DNA from: Onchidella celtica
Taxonomy: Eukaryota > Mollusca > Gastropoda > Systellommatophora > Onchidiidae
Direction: 5' to 3'
DNA: 64,000 bases
Assembly (NCBI GenBank): GCA_963931925.1
Contig: OZ007570.1
Span: 48,142,556 to 48,206,555, forward strand
Every line of letters begins with the position of its first letter. The first letter of the stretch is position 1. Under the pieces are notes generated by a model that saw only the letters and a program-made list of their open reading frames with translations, was not told where the DNA came from and did no database searches. The translations under genes and the position numbers were made by a program. Positions 11,101-21,231 of the stretch are shown piece after piece.

Positions 11101-11124
11101 CAAAAGAAAGTTATAAAATCATGA
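5028..11124 (+). CDS. CSTF3: Cleavage stimulation factor subunit 3 (CstF-77), C-terminal five exons
   Basis: CstF-77 is the scaffold of the cleavage stimulation factor that acts in nuclear pre-mRNA 3'-end cleavage and polyadenylation. Five exons (5028-5132, 5405-5561, 8153-8247, 9999-10059, 10922-11124) join in phase into 206 codons plus TGA, and every junction is GT-AG. Diagnostic stretches match animal CstF-77: [12 protein letters not shown] and [11 protein letters not shown], then [12 protein letters not shown], then [14 protein letters not shown] with LPPPECF, then an acidic linker and the terminal [11 protein letters not shown]. This is the region after the HAT repeats and includes the conserved proline-rich tail that contacts CstF-64. 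Upstream exons lie left of the window, beyond the retrotransposon in the same intron. The gene converges on TAF13. Splice sites were read by eye, so an error of a few bases is possible at individual sites. Confidence 0.93.
5405..5561 (+). CDS. CSTF3: CSTF3 exon ([11 protein letters not shown] region)
   Basis: The exon has acceptor TCTACAG and donor GTAAGT. It starts in phase 0 and ends after the first base of a codon. It encodes [17 protein letters not shown], a good match to the conserved segment before the proline-rich tail. Confidence 0.9.
5954..6467. mobile_element. piggyBac-type non-autonomous element 1
   Basis: The element is flanked by TTAA on both sides (5950-5953 and 6468-6471), the piggyBac target. 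The ends are inverted: CACTTTACCTGCCCAT on the left, and the right end read on the minus strand gives CACTTAACCTGCCCAT (15 of 16 identical). Two palindromic TTCGACARAAGTCGAA motifs sit near the right end. On the minus strand (about 6100-6230) a short acidic frame begins [10 protein letters not shown] and runs to a stop, resembling the acidic N-terminus of a piggyBac transposase. It lies in a CSTF3 intron. Confidence 0.8.
6472..8152. other. CSTF3 intron sequence without recognisable genes
   Basis: Apart from short open frames (for example near 6691-6918 and 7881-8066) that match no family I recognise, I see no feature in this part of the intron. It ends at the acceptor of the proline-rich exon. 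Confidence 0.5.
8153..8247 (+). CDS. CSTF3: CSTF3 exon ([14 protein letters not shown] proline-rich tail)
   Basis: The phase-1 acceptor AG is at 8151-8152; a second AG six bases downstream (8157-8158) would also keep frame and drop two residues. The donor is CAT|GTAAGT. The exon encodes the proline-rich CstF-64-binding region and ends LPPPECFH. Confidence 0.9.
8541..8618. repeat. Inverted repeat (GATAAAACATCGRAACGGAT arms)
   Basis: The left arm at 8541-8569 and the right arm at 8595-8618 are near-perfect reverse complements around the core CGATAAAACATCG, with about 25 bases between them. They lie just upstream of the broken PIF/Harbinger transposase exon and may belong to its 5' end. Confidence 0.6.
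8652..8948 (+). pseudogene. PIF/Harbinger (HARBI1-like) transposase first exon, frameshifted
   Basis: An ATG at 8652 opens a basic stretch ([19 protein letters not shown]) that breaks near 8770. The reading then continues in another frame with a helix-rich HARBI1-type N-terminal segment ([21 protein letters not shown]). The break is explained by about 7 extra bases. The same layout (basic stretch, W-x-HP, PP/PA-EERL) is present in the intact HARBI1-like gene at 40973. Near 8948 the splice donor that should follow appears to have lost a G, and no DDE exon follows. This is a dead remnant in a CSTF3 intron, in the same orientation. Confidence 0.75.
9597..9662. repeat. Short inverted repeat GGCCGTTGA/TCAACGGCC
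   Basis: The motif GGCCGTTGA near 9597 recurs as its reverse complement near 9655. This is a small hairpin in the intron, possibly the decayed end of the neighbouring Harbinger remnant. I see nothing else between about 8950 and 9998. Confidence 0.4.
9999..10059 (+). CDS. CSTF3: CSTF3 exon ([20 protein letters not shown])
   Basis: The exon has acceptor TTTCACAG and donor GTAAGT. It starts in phase 0 and ends after the first base of a codon. It corresponds to the vertebrate GPFVQVDELMEIFRR segment. Confidence 0.9.
10188..10788. mobile_element. pogo/Tigger-type MITE (601 bp) in the last CSTF3 intron
   Basis: The element is flanked by TA on both sides (10186-10187 and 10789-10790). The left end is CAGTACACCTCGAATCCAAC and the right end read on the minus strand is CAGTAGAACTCGGACTCAAC; both continue with repeated CAACGAACT motifs. 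CAGT ends, TA duplications and this kind of repeat are typical of Tc1/mariner-pogo MITEs. It has no transposase frame. Confidence 0.8.
10922..11124 (+). CDS. CSTF3: CSTF3 last coding exon
   Basis: The acceptor TTGCATTTAG completes the codon left open by the previous exon. It encodes [20 protein letters not shown], an acidic ESDDEDSE linker and the strictly conserved C-terminus [11 protein letters not shown], with TGA at 11122-11124. Confidence 0.93.
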
Positions 11125-11326
11125 TTTGTTCTGTCACAAAATTGTAACGATGTTGATGTTACTGAATTGCATTTCCTTTGTTTTTACAATATCACAAGAA
11201 GGAATATTGACTACGTTCCTGCTTCGAGGGGAAAATAGTTTATTTTGTGCTTTTAGGACAAGAATGACTGTACATACAAGCGGATGTCAATGTGTGGGTG
11301 GAACAAATTTGAATGACATTAAAATG

Positions 11327-11332
11327 AATAAA
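11327..11332 (+). terminator. Candidate polyadenylation signal for CSTF3
   Basis: AATAAA lies about 200 bases after the CSTF3 stop codon, just before the piggyBac-type element. A second AATAAA at 13279-13284 would give a much longer 3' UTR; I cannot tell which is used. Confidence 0.45.
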
Positions 11333-11368
11333 TCAATGGTCCATTTTCCAACTCTCTCATGCATTTAA

Positions 11369-12090
11369 CACTTTTCCATCACATAGGAATTTTGGGAATT
11401 CCCCTGTCTGTAACATGACTCAAAGCTGTCAAGAAGTGAAATCAGGTGGTAGTCAAAAAATATTTATTTCTCAACAATGGGGTGATATTTTTCCACGAAA
11501 CTTTCTGGACTTCTCAAACACATGACATAATAATTTTTCTTCTTCTGGTAGTCTCTCCTAACCATTCACTACTGTATGTGTTCCTGTAGTCATAATCATC
11601 CTAGATGAAGCCATTGGAGTTAGGTCTAGGCTGATTTGGTGTAGATCTAGGCCCCTGAGCCTGGACTTCATTGTCACTGATGTCACCATCTGATTCTGAC
11701 CCCGTTCTGCTACTCGAATTATCATCAGAGAAGTCTCTCATGCGCCTATCTATGCCTTCCACACCATTATTTCTTCCTAAATCAAAACTTGCCCATGAAT
11801 CATCACTCGCAGTATCATGCAAGTCTTCGCCAGAATCGCTGTCATGTCAACTGACGCGTTCAGTTTTGCCTCTCACAGCTGTCAATGGCGGTATACTATC
11901 ACAAAAACACGCCAAAAGTACTGATAAACACTCCCTAATACAGAACAAAGTAGTCCAAAAGAGGAAACCAAGAAGGGAGGTTACTACAACAATGTTTATG
12001 GTCGCTAGGTACACACTCGCTGATCAGCGGGATGTGGCGCGAGGATAAGTGCGTAGCACTCGCCGATCGGCGGGATGTGATGGAAGAGTG
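11369..12090. mobile_element. piggyBac-type non-autonomous element 2 (722 bp)
   Basis: The left end CACTTTTCCATCACAT follows TTAA (11365-11368). The right end read on the minus strand is CACTCTTCCATCACAT, 15 of 16 identical, next to TCAA, a decayed TTAA. On the minus strand (11601-11845) is an acidic frame with DSGED, SDDSWASFDLG and SESDGDISDNE, typical of a piggyBac transposase N-terminus. It has no catalytic part. It lies in the 3' flank of CSTF3. Confidence 0.75.
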
Positions 12091-13767
12091 TCAAGTCTGA
12101 ATATTTCACTGAGGTCATGAAACAAAGCATTGTGTCATTTACAATGTATAAGCATGGGCTTGTATATGATGCAACTCGGTTGTAATGAGAATGCTGAAAC
12201 TGCATCCGAAATGGCACTATAAGTGAGTTGTTGTTTTGACCAGAAAGCTAGGGATAACCTGTATTGGGCGCAAACAGTACCTCAGAAACTGCTGTTATTG
12301 ATTACGTCTCCTGTCTGATCTGGATTTTAGCATGACCATTGCCAGGAATAAATCAAGAAGTAACTGTAAGATAAGAGGTGATTTAGTGTATGAATGCAAC
12401 AAGGGGTATGTCTGGTACAAGCATGAACCAGTTTTTGCTTCAGACTAGTGTGAATTCACTGTGCCGACCTTGAGTTGTAATTATTTTTTTCAGTCCCTCT
12501 TGAATGCCATTGCAAGGGGAACACATGTATACATAGATAAAGAGGAATGTAAAGCGGGCATTTAGGAATTCTGTTGTTACAGTCTTGTTATTCAGAGGTT
12601 ATGAATGGATTCCACCATAACAATAGCTTTTTAGCGTTGTACAAAATGATACTCTTTTCAAAGAATAAATTGAAGTGTTGGCTATGCATGATTTCCCCTA
12701 CTGTATGCCGTTTTTTTTTCTGAAATTGAAATAAGCAGACCACTGACCATTCTTAGAAATGTCAAGAAACATCAAATGAGGAAGGTTATTGTAAATAATA
12801 ATGGAGTGTTTTATGACTCACTGACCTTGTTCTTTCTCTCAAGCATTTTTGGAAATTTTGGGGAACGTACCAGTCTGTTTATTGTGTTTTATTATGCTGA
12901 AAATATTTAGACCGAAATTTCATAGAGCTTGGACAATTATTTAATTTTTATGTGTTTGTGGATAGGTGCAAATGGAAAGAAATAACATCATCTTGTTAAC
13001 CTTTTTTTTTTTGTCTTCATTGAGGAATTTTTTACATGATGAATTTGTAGTATTTTAGGTGACAGAATGCTATGGATGTAACATTGCAAGTGCGGCCATC
13101 AATCATTATGAAAATCTATGATCATGAGTCCTTTCTGCTTTTTAATTTTTGTACAATTATCGGTATTTTAACATTTTTTCATCAGGCATGGATGTGATGA
13201 CTTCTTTGCTTGATAGTAGACGGTATGTTCACTGTATGAAATTGGTAATGCATGGAAAAGTGATTCAGAATTGTTGTGAATAAAAAGAAGTCCCAAAAAC
13301 TGTGTCAAAGATTCATTTAATCTTTTTCAAGTGCTAACAGTGACAAAATTTACGTTTCATGGAAGAAGATGACTTCCTCCGTTACATCTTAGTCTCTTAT
13401 TTAATTCATCGACATTTTTAAATGGTAAAGTCAAACCATCACTCTTTTCCCTCCATCAAGACCTCAGAAAAAAAGATAACGTAAACAAAAATAAGCAAAC
13501 GGTTTTACACACAAACATTCTTTCAGTTGCAATTCTATGGCTCTTTCTAACTTTGGACAGCTATGATTCCCCAGCTTTTTTTATATATTTTCAGCATTTG
13601 ATTTGGAAACAAACTAGATCTAGTCAAATGCAGGAATCGATGCATTCATTCAAGAACGTCATTACATCTTTGTCAATCACATACTCCCAACAACAACAAA
13701 AAAATTACACGCAGCATTTACACCTTTTCTTATCTGCTTTTTCAGATGAACACAACACAATCAACAG
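12091..13767. other. Interval between convergent CSTF3 and TAF13
   Basis: I see no gene. An AATAAA on the plus strand lies at 13279-13284 (possible distal CSTF3 poly(A) signal). The rest is AT-rich with poly-T runs. Confidence 0.5.
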
Positions 13768-13773
13768 TTTATT
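13768..13773 (-). terminator. Candidate polyadenylation signal for TAF13
   Basis: TTTATT on the plus strand is AATAAA on the minus strand, about 345 bases downstream of the TAF13 stop codon. Confidence 0.45.
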
Positions 13774-14117
13774 GATTTTAGAAAGTGACTGATTGGCATC
13801 ATTTCTGTCAAGCTTTCACACATAACTGAGATACGAGTTTTGAGGACCACTAGAAAACAGTCTTACACTCAACATGATAACATCTGCTAACAAATCAAAA
13901 ACAGTGAAAACAATTCTCAATGTAGTCATTCTTCAAATACTCATTTCAGCATTATATAGCATCAGCAACCTCATGCATTTTGAGGAGTTTCCTTTTGAAA
14001 GACACATAACACATTCTTCATCTCTCTCTTTCTTCACGATCAAAAGCCATACTCTCATTCTTCACCCAAATCAGTCACAGAATATCAAAGATTGTCGATC
14101 AATACAACAGCCAAACA

Positions 14118-14294
14118 TTATTTTGTTGTTGCATATTTGATTTCATCGAATGCCTTTCTTGCCTTGCGAAGTTCCTCACTCATGAGAAGCAGTTCCTTCA
14201 CTCTGGAGTATTTCTTAGGATCCTTGCGTATTAAGAAAATGATGTCTTCTACAATGATGCGCCCTGATTTGCCAATTTCCATAGCTTTCTTGGT
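14118..14294 (-). CDS. TAF13: TAF13 exon 4 (end of histone fold)
   Basis: The exon has acceptor CTTCTCAG and starts in phase 0 with TKKAMEIGKSG. It contains IRKDPKKYSRVKE and ends in TAA at 14118-14120. Confidence 0.95.
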   Translation of the reverse strand, partial: TKKAMEIGKSGRIIVEDIIFLIRKDPKKYSRVKELLLMSEELRKARKAFDEIKYATTK

Positions 14295-17200
14295 CTGAGA
14301 AGTTAAAATTATGATAAATTTTTTGAGCCATGATGCAAAATCATTATGTAAAAAAAAAAGAAATTTCATTACACATGCTATTTAAGTACATCTGAAACAT
14401 TTGCTGGAAACATTACAATGAGTTTTCTCTGAAACTTAAGAATTATGATTTTATAAATTCCTACCTGCTAATCATGAAGATGCCAGTTGTATCATCCCTC
14501 AAAAAGAGTTTTCATTAAGCCTATTACATCTGAAACATCTTTGCTGGAAACTTTCCAATCATTTTGCTCTGAAACTTACTACATGTATTATTTAAGGAAC
14601 TTCCACCTGCTAATCAAGGTGTCGGCTGCATTATCCCTCAATTTGGGATATCGGGGGAAATATCTGTGTCATCAGGTCATGAGACATAATGTAAGGGGAA
14701 ATGAGTTTAAAAGCTTAAAGACCACTGCCATAATGGATAAGAAAAATTAGAAATAAGAAGTACATTGCTGCTTTCTGAAAACTAGGAGTAGACCCATTTG
14801 AATTTCTTACTCTAATTATTTTTTTATTTTTTTAAAAAGAAATATGATTACAGCCTGTTGTTCTATTTACTCATTTTGAATCCATAAACACTGAAAACTT
14901 TGAAATAAAGTGATCCAAATAATGTTTCACCACTTACCATTTCTGTAATGTATTCTATGACCAAATCCTCAAGCAGATCAACAGATTCAGTGTATGGATT
15001 TTGATCATCTCCAAATCCATACATCATACACCGCACTAAATGAGAAGAAAAAGTCAGAGATTAAAAGCAAAGAGAGTTTGACAGGGATTTCGTTAATGTT
15101 TGTGTAGCTACAGAATTGTACTCAAGAAATCGCACTCTTATTGTCTTAACATCACTCTCTCCCAGAAATCTTTTCAACGATATTCAGTCACACATTTTGT
15201 CTGTGAAAAACATGAAAATGAAATGGTACCTTTCACATTTCCATCTCAGTACAGCGTATATTCTCATGCTCTTTTGATCAATGATAGACTGTACTGCCTA
15301 TTAAAAGTTAAAAATCACTCTCCGTAAAATATTTAATGACCGACTTTGACCATAAAAGGCCTCCCCTTTAGTTGGGAATAAAATTAAAGATAGAATTACA
15401 ATGAGGAACAGCAAACTGATTGTTGTCTTGAATTACAGTTAAATTTGCCCTTGCATCTCCCACCAACGATTCAGCACAAGTTCCACCAAAGGTAATCACT
15501 CTACATAAAAGCATTTGGCCTCTGTTCTTTATATTTCATATCAGAGCTTCAAAGCAAAAGTTTGAATCTATTTTACTTACACTCTTTGGAAAAAATTTTC
15601 TTTCTTTTCTCAAGTGGCGTATCTTCCTCATTATCCTCATCGTCAAACTGAAACAATCAAATGAAATATTGAAATTGCTGAGCCATGTACCAATTCTTTC
15701 AAATTCAGAATAAAATACTAAAACAATTTCAAAATACATATTGTACTATTGCTCCTGATGGTTAGTTATAGATGAGACATTAAATAAACTTTTTCTTCTG
15801 ATTCTTATAATTTTCACCGTTAATCGGTTTTAATATGGTACAATTTCTATGATTTTCTAATGGATCTTAAATTGAGTCAAGTAATCATGGCATGAGAAAG
15901 TATTAATGATTTTTTAGGGATAGAATAATATTTCTCTAGAAGTTAGATTTATATAATTTCATGAACAATAATACAATTACACATGTACACATTTTTTGTC
16001 AAAATAATGATTTGCTTTGCACTCACTATGTAATACAACTACATGTAAATGTGTTTCTTGTATAAAGGAGTTAAGATCATTCAATTCTTCTTTTGATCTT
16101 ACTACTGATGGGCAACTAAATCATACAGTGGAGTCTACATATATCGAACTTTGATAACCGAATTTCTTTTGAATAGAAGAAATTTCAAAGTCTGTTTCTT
16201 TTCTCTTCTTTATCTCTATTAATCTTTCTTCTATAATTCGCATTTGAACTGACCAATTACCGATACTTTAAAGTCATCAAGATTGCTCACCCCAACGTAA
16301 TTTCAAATTTCCTGCCGAAAAACCTTAGTACCCACAGAAGCCCGGCTCAGACACTTTTAGCACCCGTGATCCAGATGAAGGAATGATTAGGGCAATGTAA
16401 TGCAGCAAGCAGGGCTGCAACAGGGCATGAAATGGGAGGGGGGGTATGAATAGGGTATTTTTGCACTGCATAATGGTCATTTCTTGATAGAAAGGTCAGC
16501 CAACAAGTGGGATAATGCAGTAGGCCTACGGTCTTGCATTTTGAACGTCATACATGAGGGAATGGCTTTATAGACTGATGTCATCAAAAGTAGGCTTATT
16601 ACATAGCGCGTACATGTACCCTGCTTACACAATACACATGGGCGAAGTTAAAGACAAGCAACAGTCGGCTGGCCAGAACTATTACTGTACCAAACCTAAG
16701 CCATTCAATGCTGCTTTCTTTCTTGTTTTACCACTGCAGTATGGTCATTTCTAAAGAAAAAAATAATTATGTGTATATGTAATCAAAAGATCTTAGACAG
16801 GTGCTTGTGCTTTTTGGGGTGGGGGTGGGGGGTGGACTGCAAGAAGGGATGCAATTACATGTGTAGTATGGGGCAAACAGCACAATAGTGGTTATTTCTC
16901 TGTTCAAAGGTAAATCGAACTCTGGTAAATCGAAGTCTAATCCATTTCCAGATGACTTCGAATTAAATGCGGACTCCACTGTATTTATATGTGGCTGCAC
17001 TATAGTCAATTAAAGCTGTAATGTGAGGTCTCCAAAATGAGTATAAAATGACAATGCGTTGATCATGATCACTTCTGTGAGGATTACGCATCAAATACTG
17101 CAGCCTCACATTTTCAGTGGCTGTTGCTGTGCTGAGGTCAGGTTGGTAACTTGAAACTGAGGAACTGACAGGAATGAAAAAGCTCAATTTCCACTAATGA

Positions 17201-20200
17201 TAAAAATGCCTGAAAGGAAATCCTGAAATCAGAGCTTCCATACAGCAGGGACAATTTTGCTTTGAACTGAGTTCTAGATGGAAGGAGTACCATGTTACAC
17301 AACTTAAGTCGGGCACATACTTCATGTTCTGTGTGTTAAGTCATACAACAGAGCTGCCAACCTGAGATTTGCAGAATTAGTATTCGGAAGGTCAAAAATG
17401 AGTATTTTGGGGGGAAAATCTTAACCCACGGTAAGCCGGAAATGTAATTTATAGGAAAGGTACTAGTACATCCCATAATATGGATATGTGGAATCCTGTG
17501 TGTAGTAAAAGGAAAAGGTAATACAGGACGTATTCTAAAATGATAAAATACAATAAAAGTATAATGTATTTGATAGTATACTCAGAGTTCATACAGTTAA
17601 AATTTCTAAAGCTTTTCCATAGGCTCATTTGGATATTCCATAGCTAAAAATGTAGCATCTCAGCGTGAATTTTCCAAACTTCAAATCTCTTGACAGAGGC
17701 TAAAGTAGATGAATAATTATAACTACAACACAAGCAATTTAGAACGGGCTGACAAAATAGGAATTTTCGTAAGTTATTTAATTACATACCTATTATACTT
17801 ACGTGCTCACATAGTTTCATGTTACGGTCTATATATTCAACCTAGCCTTACAATTGCTCTGATTTGGCTTTTTGTATTGCGATATGAGATACAAAAAAAC
17901 TATGTTGGAATTTCCGTTTAAAACACCCTGCTCTCAGCTTCTTTAAATTACATGTACAATTCTTTTGGATGGGTTCAAAATAAACATAGTGGTCTACAGT
18001 TTTAAATAGTAAAATAACAGGAACCATTTTTTGTCAGATACTAAGCAGTATGAGACCCATCTGACAAACTCATGTTAAATGTGTCTCAGTGAATCATGAT
18101 ATATAGATTTGTCTCAAATGGAATTTCTACAAAAGTCAATATAGCCACCATATGCAGGGTAATAATAATAATAATAATAATGGATGGCATTTATATAGCG
18201 CATAATCCGTTTAAAATGCTCTATGTGCTTTACAGAAGCAACATGTCAACCACAGAGCAGAATGGAGCGCCAGCGAAGCGCTGAACACACTACACTGCTT
18301 CTTTCTCTCTCCCTGTCTCGCTCACTCTCTCTTTCTACCTCTCTCTATCTCAGAGGAAATTGTAACACAGCCTGTTAGGCGCAGTTCACAACTCAAATAA
18401 TATTTGAATATTTATTAATAATAATATATTAGTAATTTCAATTTTGCCCAGGCAGCGGCCTGTTCAGTATTTCCAACTGCCAAGGTGTCTTTAACGTGCG
18501 CAATGTGCACACGGGCCCTCCGAAATTTTCATCCTTATCCGAGAAGACTAGGTACTCGATCCTAGCCCCCCAATAGGATCAGAGACTTGAAAATATGAGA
18601 AAAATTCCAATTTCCAACATGCCTGCACTGCCCGGGACCCTTGGCATGAGAGGCGAGCACCTTGCCTCTATGCCACCTTGTCCCCAAGACAGGGAAAATA
18701 TCTATTATGCCATGTAAGAAATTCCATTAATTATATCAGAATAATCAGATAATCTATGAAATTAATTTTGAAAACATGGATAGACCCGAAAATACTGATT
18801 TGGTAATAGCAAAACGGTAACACGTGCGGCATCATAATTTATGTTGACTTGCCGAACAATGGTAAAATTCGTGTATAATGCCAGACATTTTGTACACGTA
18901 CCTCAATTACAAGGTCGGTTTTTGAAGGGGGGGGGGGTTGTCGCCTTTGACACAAGTGCGAGGTTTTACAGATTTGATTATTTCATTCCACCAACAAACA
19001 CTGTTGATCCCTAAAATTCAGGTGCACTCATCATCATTCACCACACGGGACGATCAAATAATCAAAAGAATTTATTTATTTATAGTGCAGTATGGTCAGG
19101 AGAAAGAGCAAACAGATGACCATTACCCACGTGGGCGAAATGGGCGCGGCAATGGTTTTCACCCAATATCGATTTAATTGTTTCACGGGAAACTGAGATG
19201 GTCAGCGCCAGCAGGTCTACGAAGGCGTCACACTACATTGCAATCACTTTGGTCATCTGTCCGTAGGTAAGATGTTACATAAGTCGTGGCGCCACATGCG
19301 TGTGTTGCCGTAACAAGTTGGAGGAGAGCTGAAAAGGGATGCCCGACTGGAGACGAGTCTCCGTACTTCGGTCAGGCCAGCGCGGGTTTGAGAGGAAAAA
19401 AATACAAAAAACCAGGTGTTCGTAGTATCGGCTAAAGGGTTGTAGATGGCTCTTGCACAAGACTATCAGTTTTAAAACACAACTTTCCAATTACTGCATA
19501 ACATCACATTATAATGGGTTGGGCTGGAGTTGTGAGGGCTAGACTTAGTTCTGGAACGACAGCACATATCAATTGGGAAAAATATGGTTTCCAAGAATCC
19601 GTATTTTCAAATTCGTATTGTCGCTTCAAAATCGTACTTCCGTATTTTCGGCCAAAATTCGTATTTTTACGAAAAATCATATGGGTTGGCAGTTCTGGTA
19701 CAATGCACACTGCATCGCATGCTTCCCCAGTGACGGCTGGTACACTGCAGCCTGTGTTGTGACATGGTAAGGATATTCTTTGACCACTATAATATAAAAA
19801 TAATGGAAAATCCTGACATCCCGTGACGCTGAATCTTAAAAATAATATTCTTGGTAAAGCTTCCTTTGCCCTAACTAGGACTCCTAGTAATGTGTCCAGG
19901 ATACCAGTGTGTAGTTTGGACAGCTGTTGTGTAGTAAGGCAATCTTTGTTTACAAACAGGGAGTACAGTGTGGCGTCAAGCAGAGGGTAGACATGTTATT
20001 TCAAACGCTCAGGCGATTTTTATTTGGAGTAAAATGGATAAATAGAAGAATGAATGTGTAGAATAATAGAAGTTGTCATCTGTATGTCTTGATATGTCCT
20101 AAAAGTATGTTTGTTTTTGTGTGAAACTTTTTGGGTTTTATCACTTTCACAGAAAGTGTCTGCTCTCTACATATAAGTACATAGCTCTACCTCTTTTCAT

Positions 20201-20933
20201 CATATTCCTCATTCATTTCCAATCATTTTGACATATATATACACAGTAATTATAACATGTATGGTACAATACATGTAGCCTACCAGTTAATTTAATGAGT
20301 GAGAAGTGGGATATTACTGAAGGGGGTGCCCAAAAATGCATCTGGAAGTGCTCTGGCCAGGCGTGGAATGAGTTAGGCCTAGAATTTTTAAAATCTTCTA
20401 GCTGCGCATTTATCATTAGAAAAAAAAAAATCTGTCTTGAGGACTCTACATTGCCAGGATTGAGGAGGACTCCTAAAAAGTCACACCCTTGTCACAAACC
20501 CTAAGGTGTGACTTGAAAGGAACTCCACCTAAGATCTCTAGATCTAGGCAATGTCCACTAGATCTAGTCTAGATCTAACCTCTGGTCTAGGCTGTCTGAT
20601 CCGTGGTCTGATCGGCCGCCCAGACGCAGGGACCGCATTTCACTTCTAGAGCCGTCTGATCGGAATCAAGATTTCGACCAACCAACCTGCTTTTAGCCTC
20701 AGAGGAGCGACGTTGAGTCGCATATACTATAGTGCAGTTGGGGAATCGTCTTATAGACGAACCAACTAGAATCTAGATCTATAAAAGAAGAAGAAGAAGA
20801 AGAAGAAGATCGCACGGTACGGAAAATATCCACACAATCAAGTAATACAGTGATTCTATACAAACGTTAGTTAACACTGAATAAGGCATATTCTTACTTC
20901 ATTAACGCTGTCTTTCTCGCCACCCTCTGCCAT
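14118..20933 (-). CDS. TAF13: Transcription initiation factor TFIID subunit 13
   Basis: TAF13 is a histone-fold subunit of TFIID that pairs with TAF11 and acts in RNA polymerase II promoter recognition. Four coding exons on the minus strand (20898-20933, 15581-15647, 14938-15035, 14118-14294) join in phase into 125 codons plus TAA; human TAF13 has 124. The start MAEGGEKDSVNE is followed by an acidic stretch and KRKKIFSKE. Then comes the hallmark LRCMMYGFGDDQNPYTESVD, then KKAMEIGKSGRIIVEDIIFL with IRKDPKKYSRVKELL, ending RKARKAFDEIKY. The histone fold spans roughly residues 33-118. All junctions are GT-AG. The first intron (about 5.2 kb) hosts a pogo MITE and a SINE. It is convergent with CSTF3. 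I see nothing broken. Confidence 0.95.
14938..15035 (-). CDS. TAF13: TAF13 exon 3 (CMMYGFGDDQNPYTESVD)
   Basis: The exon has acceptor CTCATTTAG and donor ATG|GTAAGT. The split leucine codon (T|TG) restores KELRCMMYGFG exactly as in vertebrates. Confidence 0.95.
15581..15647 (-). CDS. TAF13: TAF13 exon 2 (acidic stretch plus KRKKIFSKE)
   Basis: The exon has acceptor TTTCAG and donor T|GTAAGT. It encodes FDDEDNEEDTPLEKRKKIF and SKE. Confidence 0.92.
16126..16981. mobile_element. pogo/Tigger-type MITE (856 bp) in TAF13 intron 1
   Basis: The flanks are TA (16124-16125 and 16982-16983). The left end is CAGTGGAGTCTACAT; the right end read on the minus strand is CAGTGGAGTCCGCAT. Subterminal ATCGAAC/TTCGATTTAC motifs recur near both ends. 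There is no transposase coding sequence. Confidence 0.75.
18161..18686 (-). repeat. tRNA-derived SINE, family 1, longest copy
   Basis: On the minus strand the element starts with a tRNA-like head (GGGGACAAGGTGGCATAGAGG, then GCTCGCCTCTCATGCC; its B box is degraded in this copy). A conserved body follows, containing TCGGAGGGCCC and GCGCACGTTAAAGACACC. The 3' end reads GCGCTATATAAATGCCATCC followed by (ATT)n. Related copies in the window have an intact B box GGTTCGATTCC. It lies in the first intron of TAF13. Confidence 0.8.
18687..20897. other. TAF13 intron 1, upstream part
   Basis: There is no coding feature. A G11 tract lies at 18927-18937, an (AAG)n microsatellite at 20784-20809, and a cluster of TAGATCTA-type palindromes at 20530-20580. 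A block near 19590-19700 resembles, in inverted orientation, one near 17345-17440 (shared CTGCCAACC and repeated CGTATTTT-like words), suggesting two copies of one unnamed repeat. Confidence 0.5.
20898..20933 (-). CDS. TAF13: TAF13 exon 1 (MAEGGEKDSVNE)
   Basis: This 36-base coding exon begins at an ATG in good context (AAAGAATGG) and ends GAA|GTAAG. The exon is too short to be seen as a normal open frame, but the phase and the acidic exon that follows fit. Confidence 0.85.
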
Positions 20934-21231
20934 TCTTTCTTGTTGTACAATGCAACTGAATTTCGGTGTGATTCCCCCAATCCTTGGCTTGGTCATCGAT
21001 TGACCAATACTTCGTTTCGTTTCCTTACAACGCTATGCATTTTTTTATTCAAATTCTATTAGCAAGGTTGCAGCAGGCATGGTAAAAATGGTAATATGGA
21101 CGGAAACTACATACATGATGCATGCACATGTAATAATTACAAAATGTATACACTAGGTACACAACACCATGAGACACAAAGAAACCAATTTCAATTTCAT
21201 GTTCGTCCCATGAATCTGGTTAAAATTAAAG

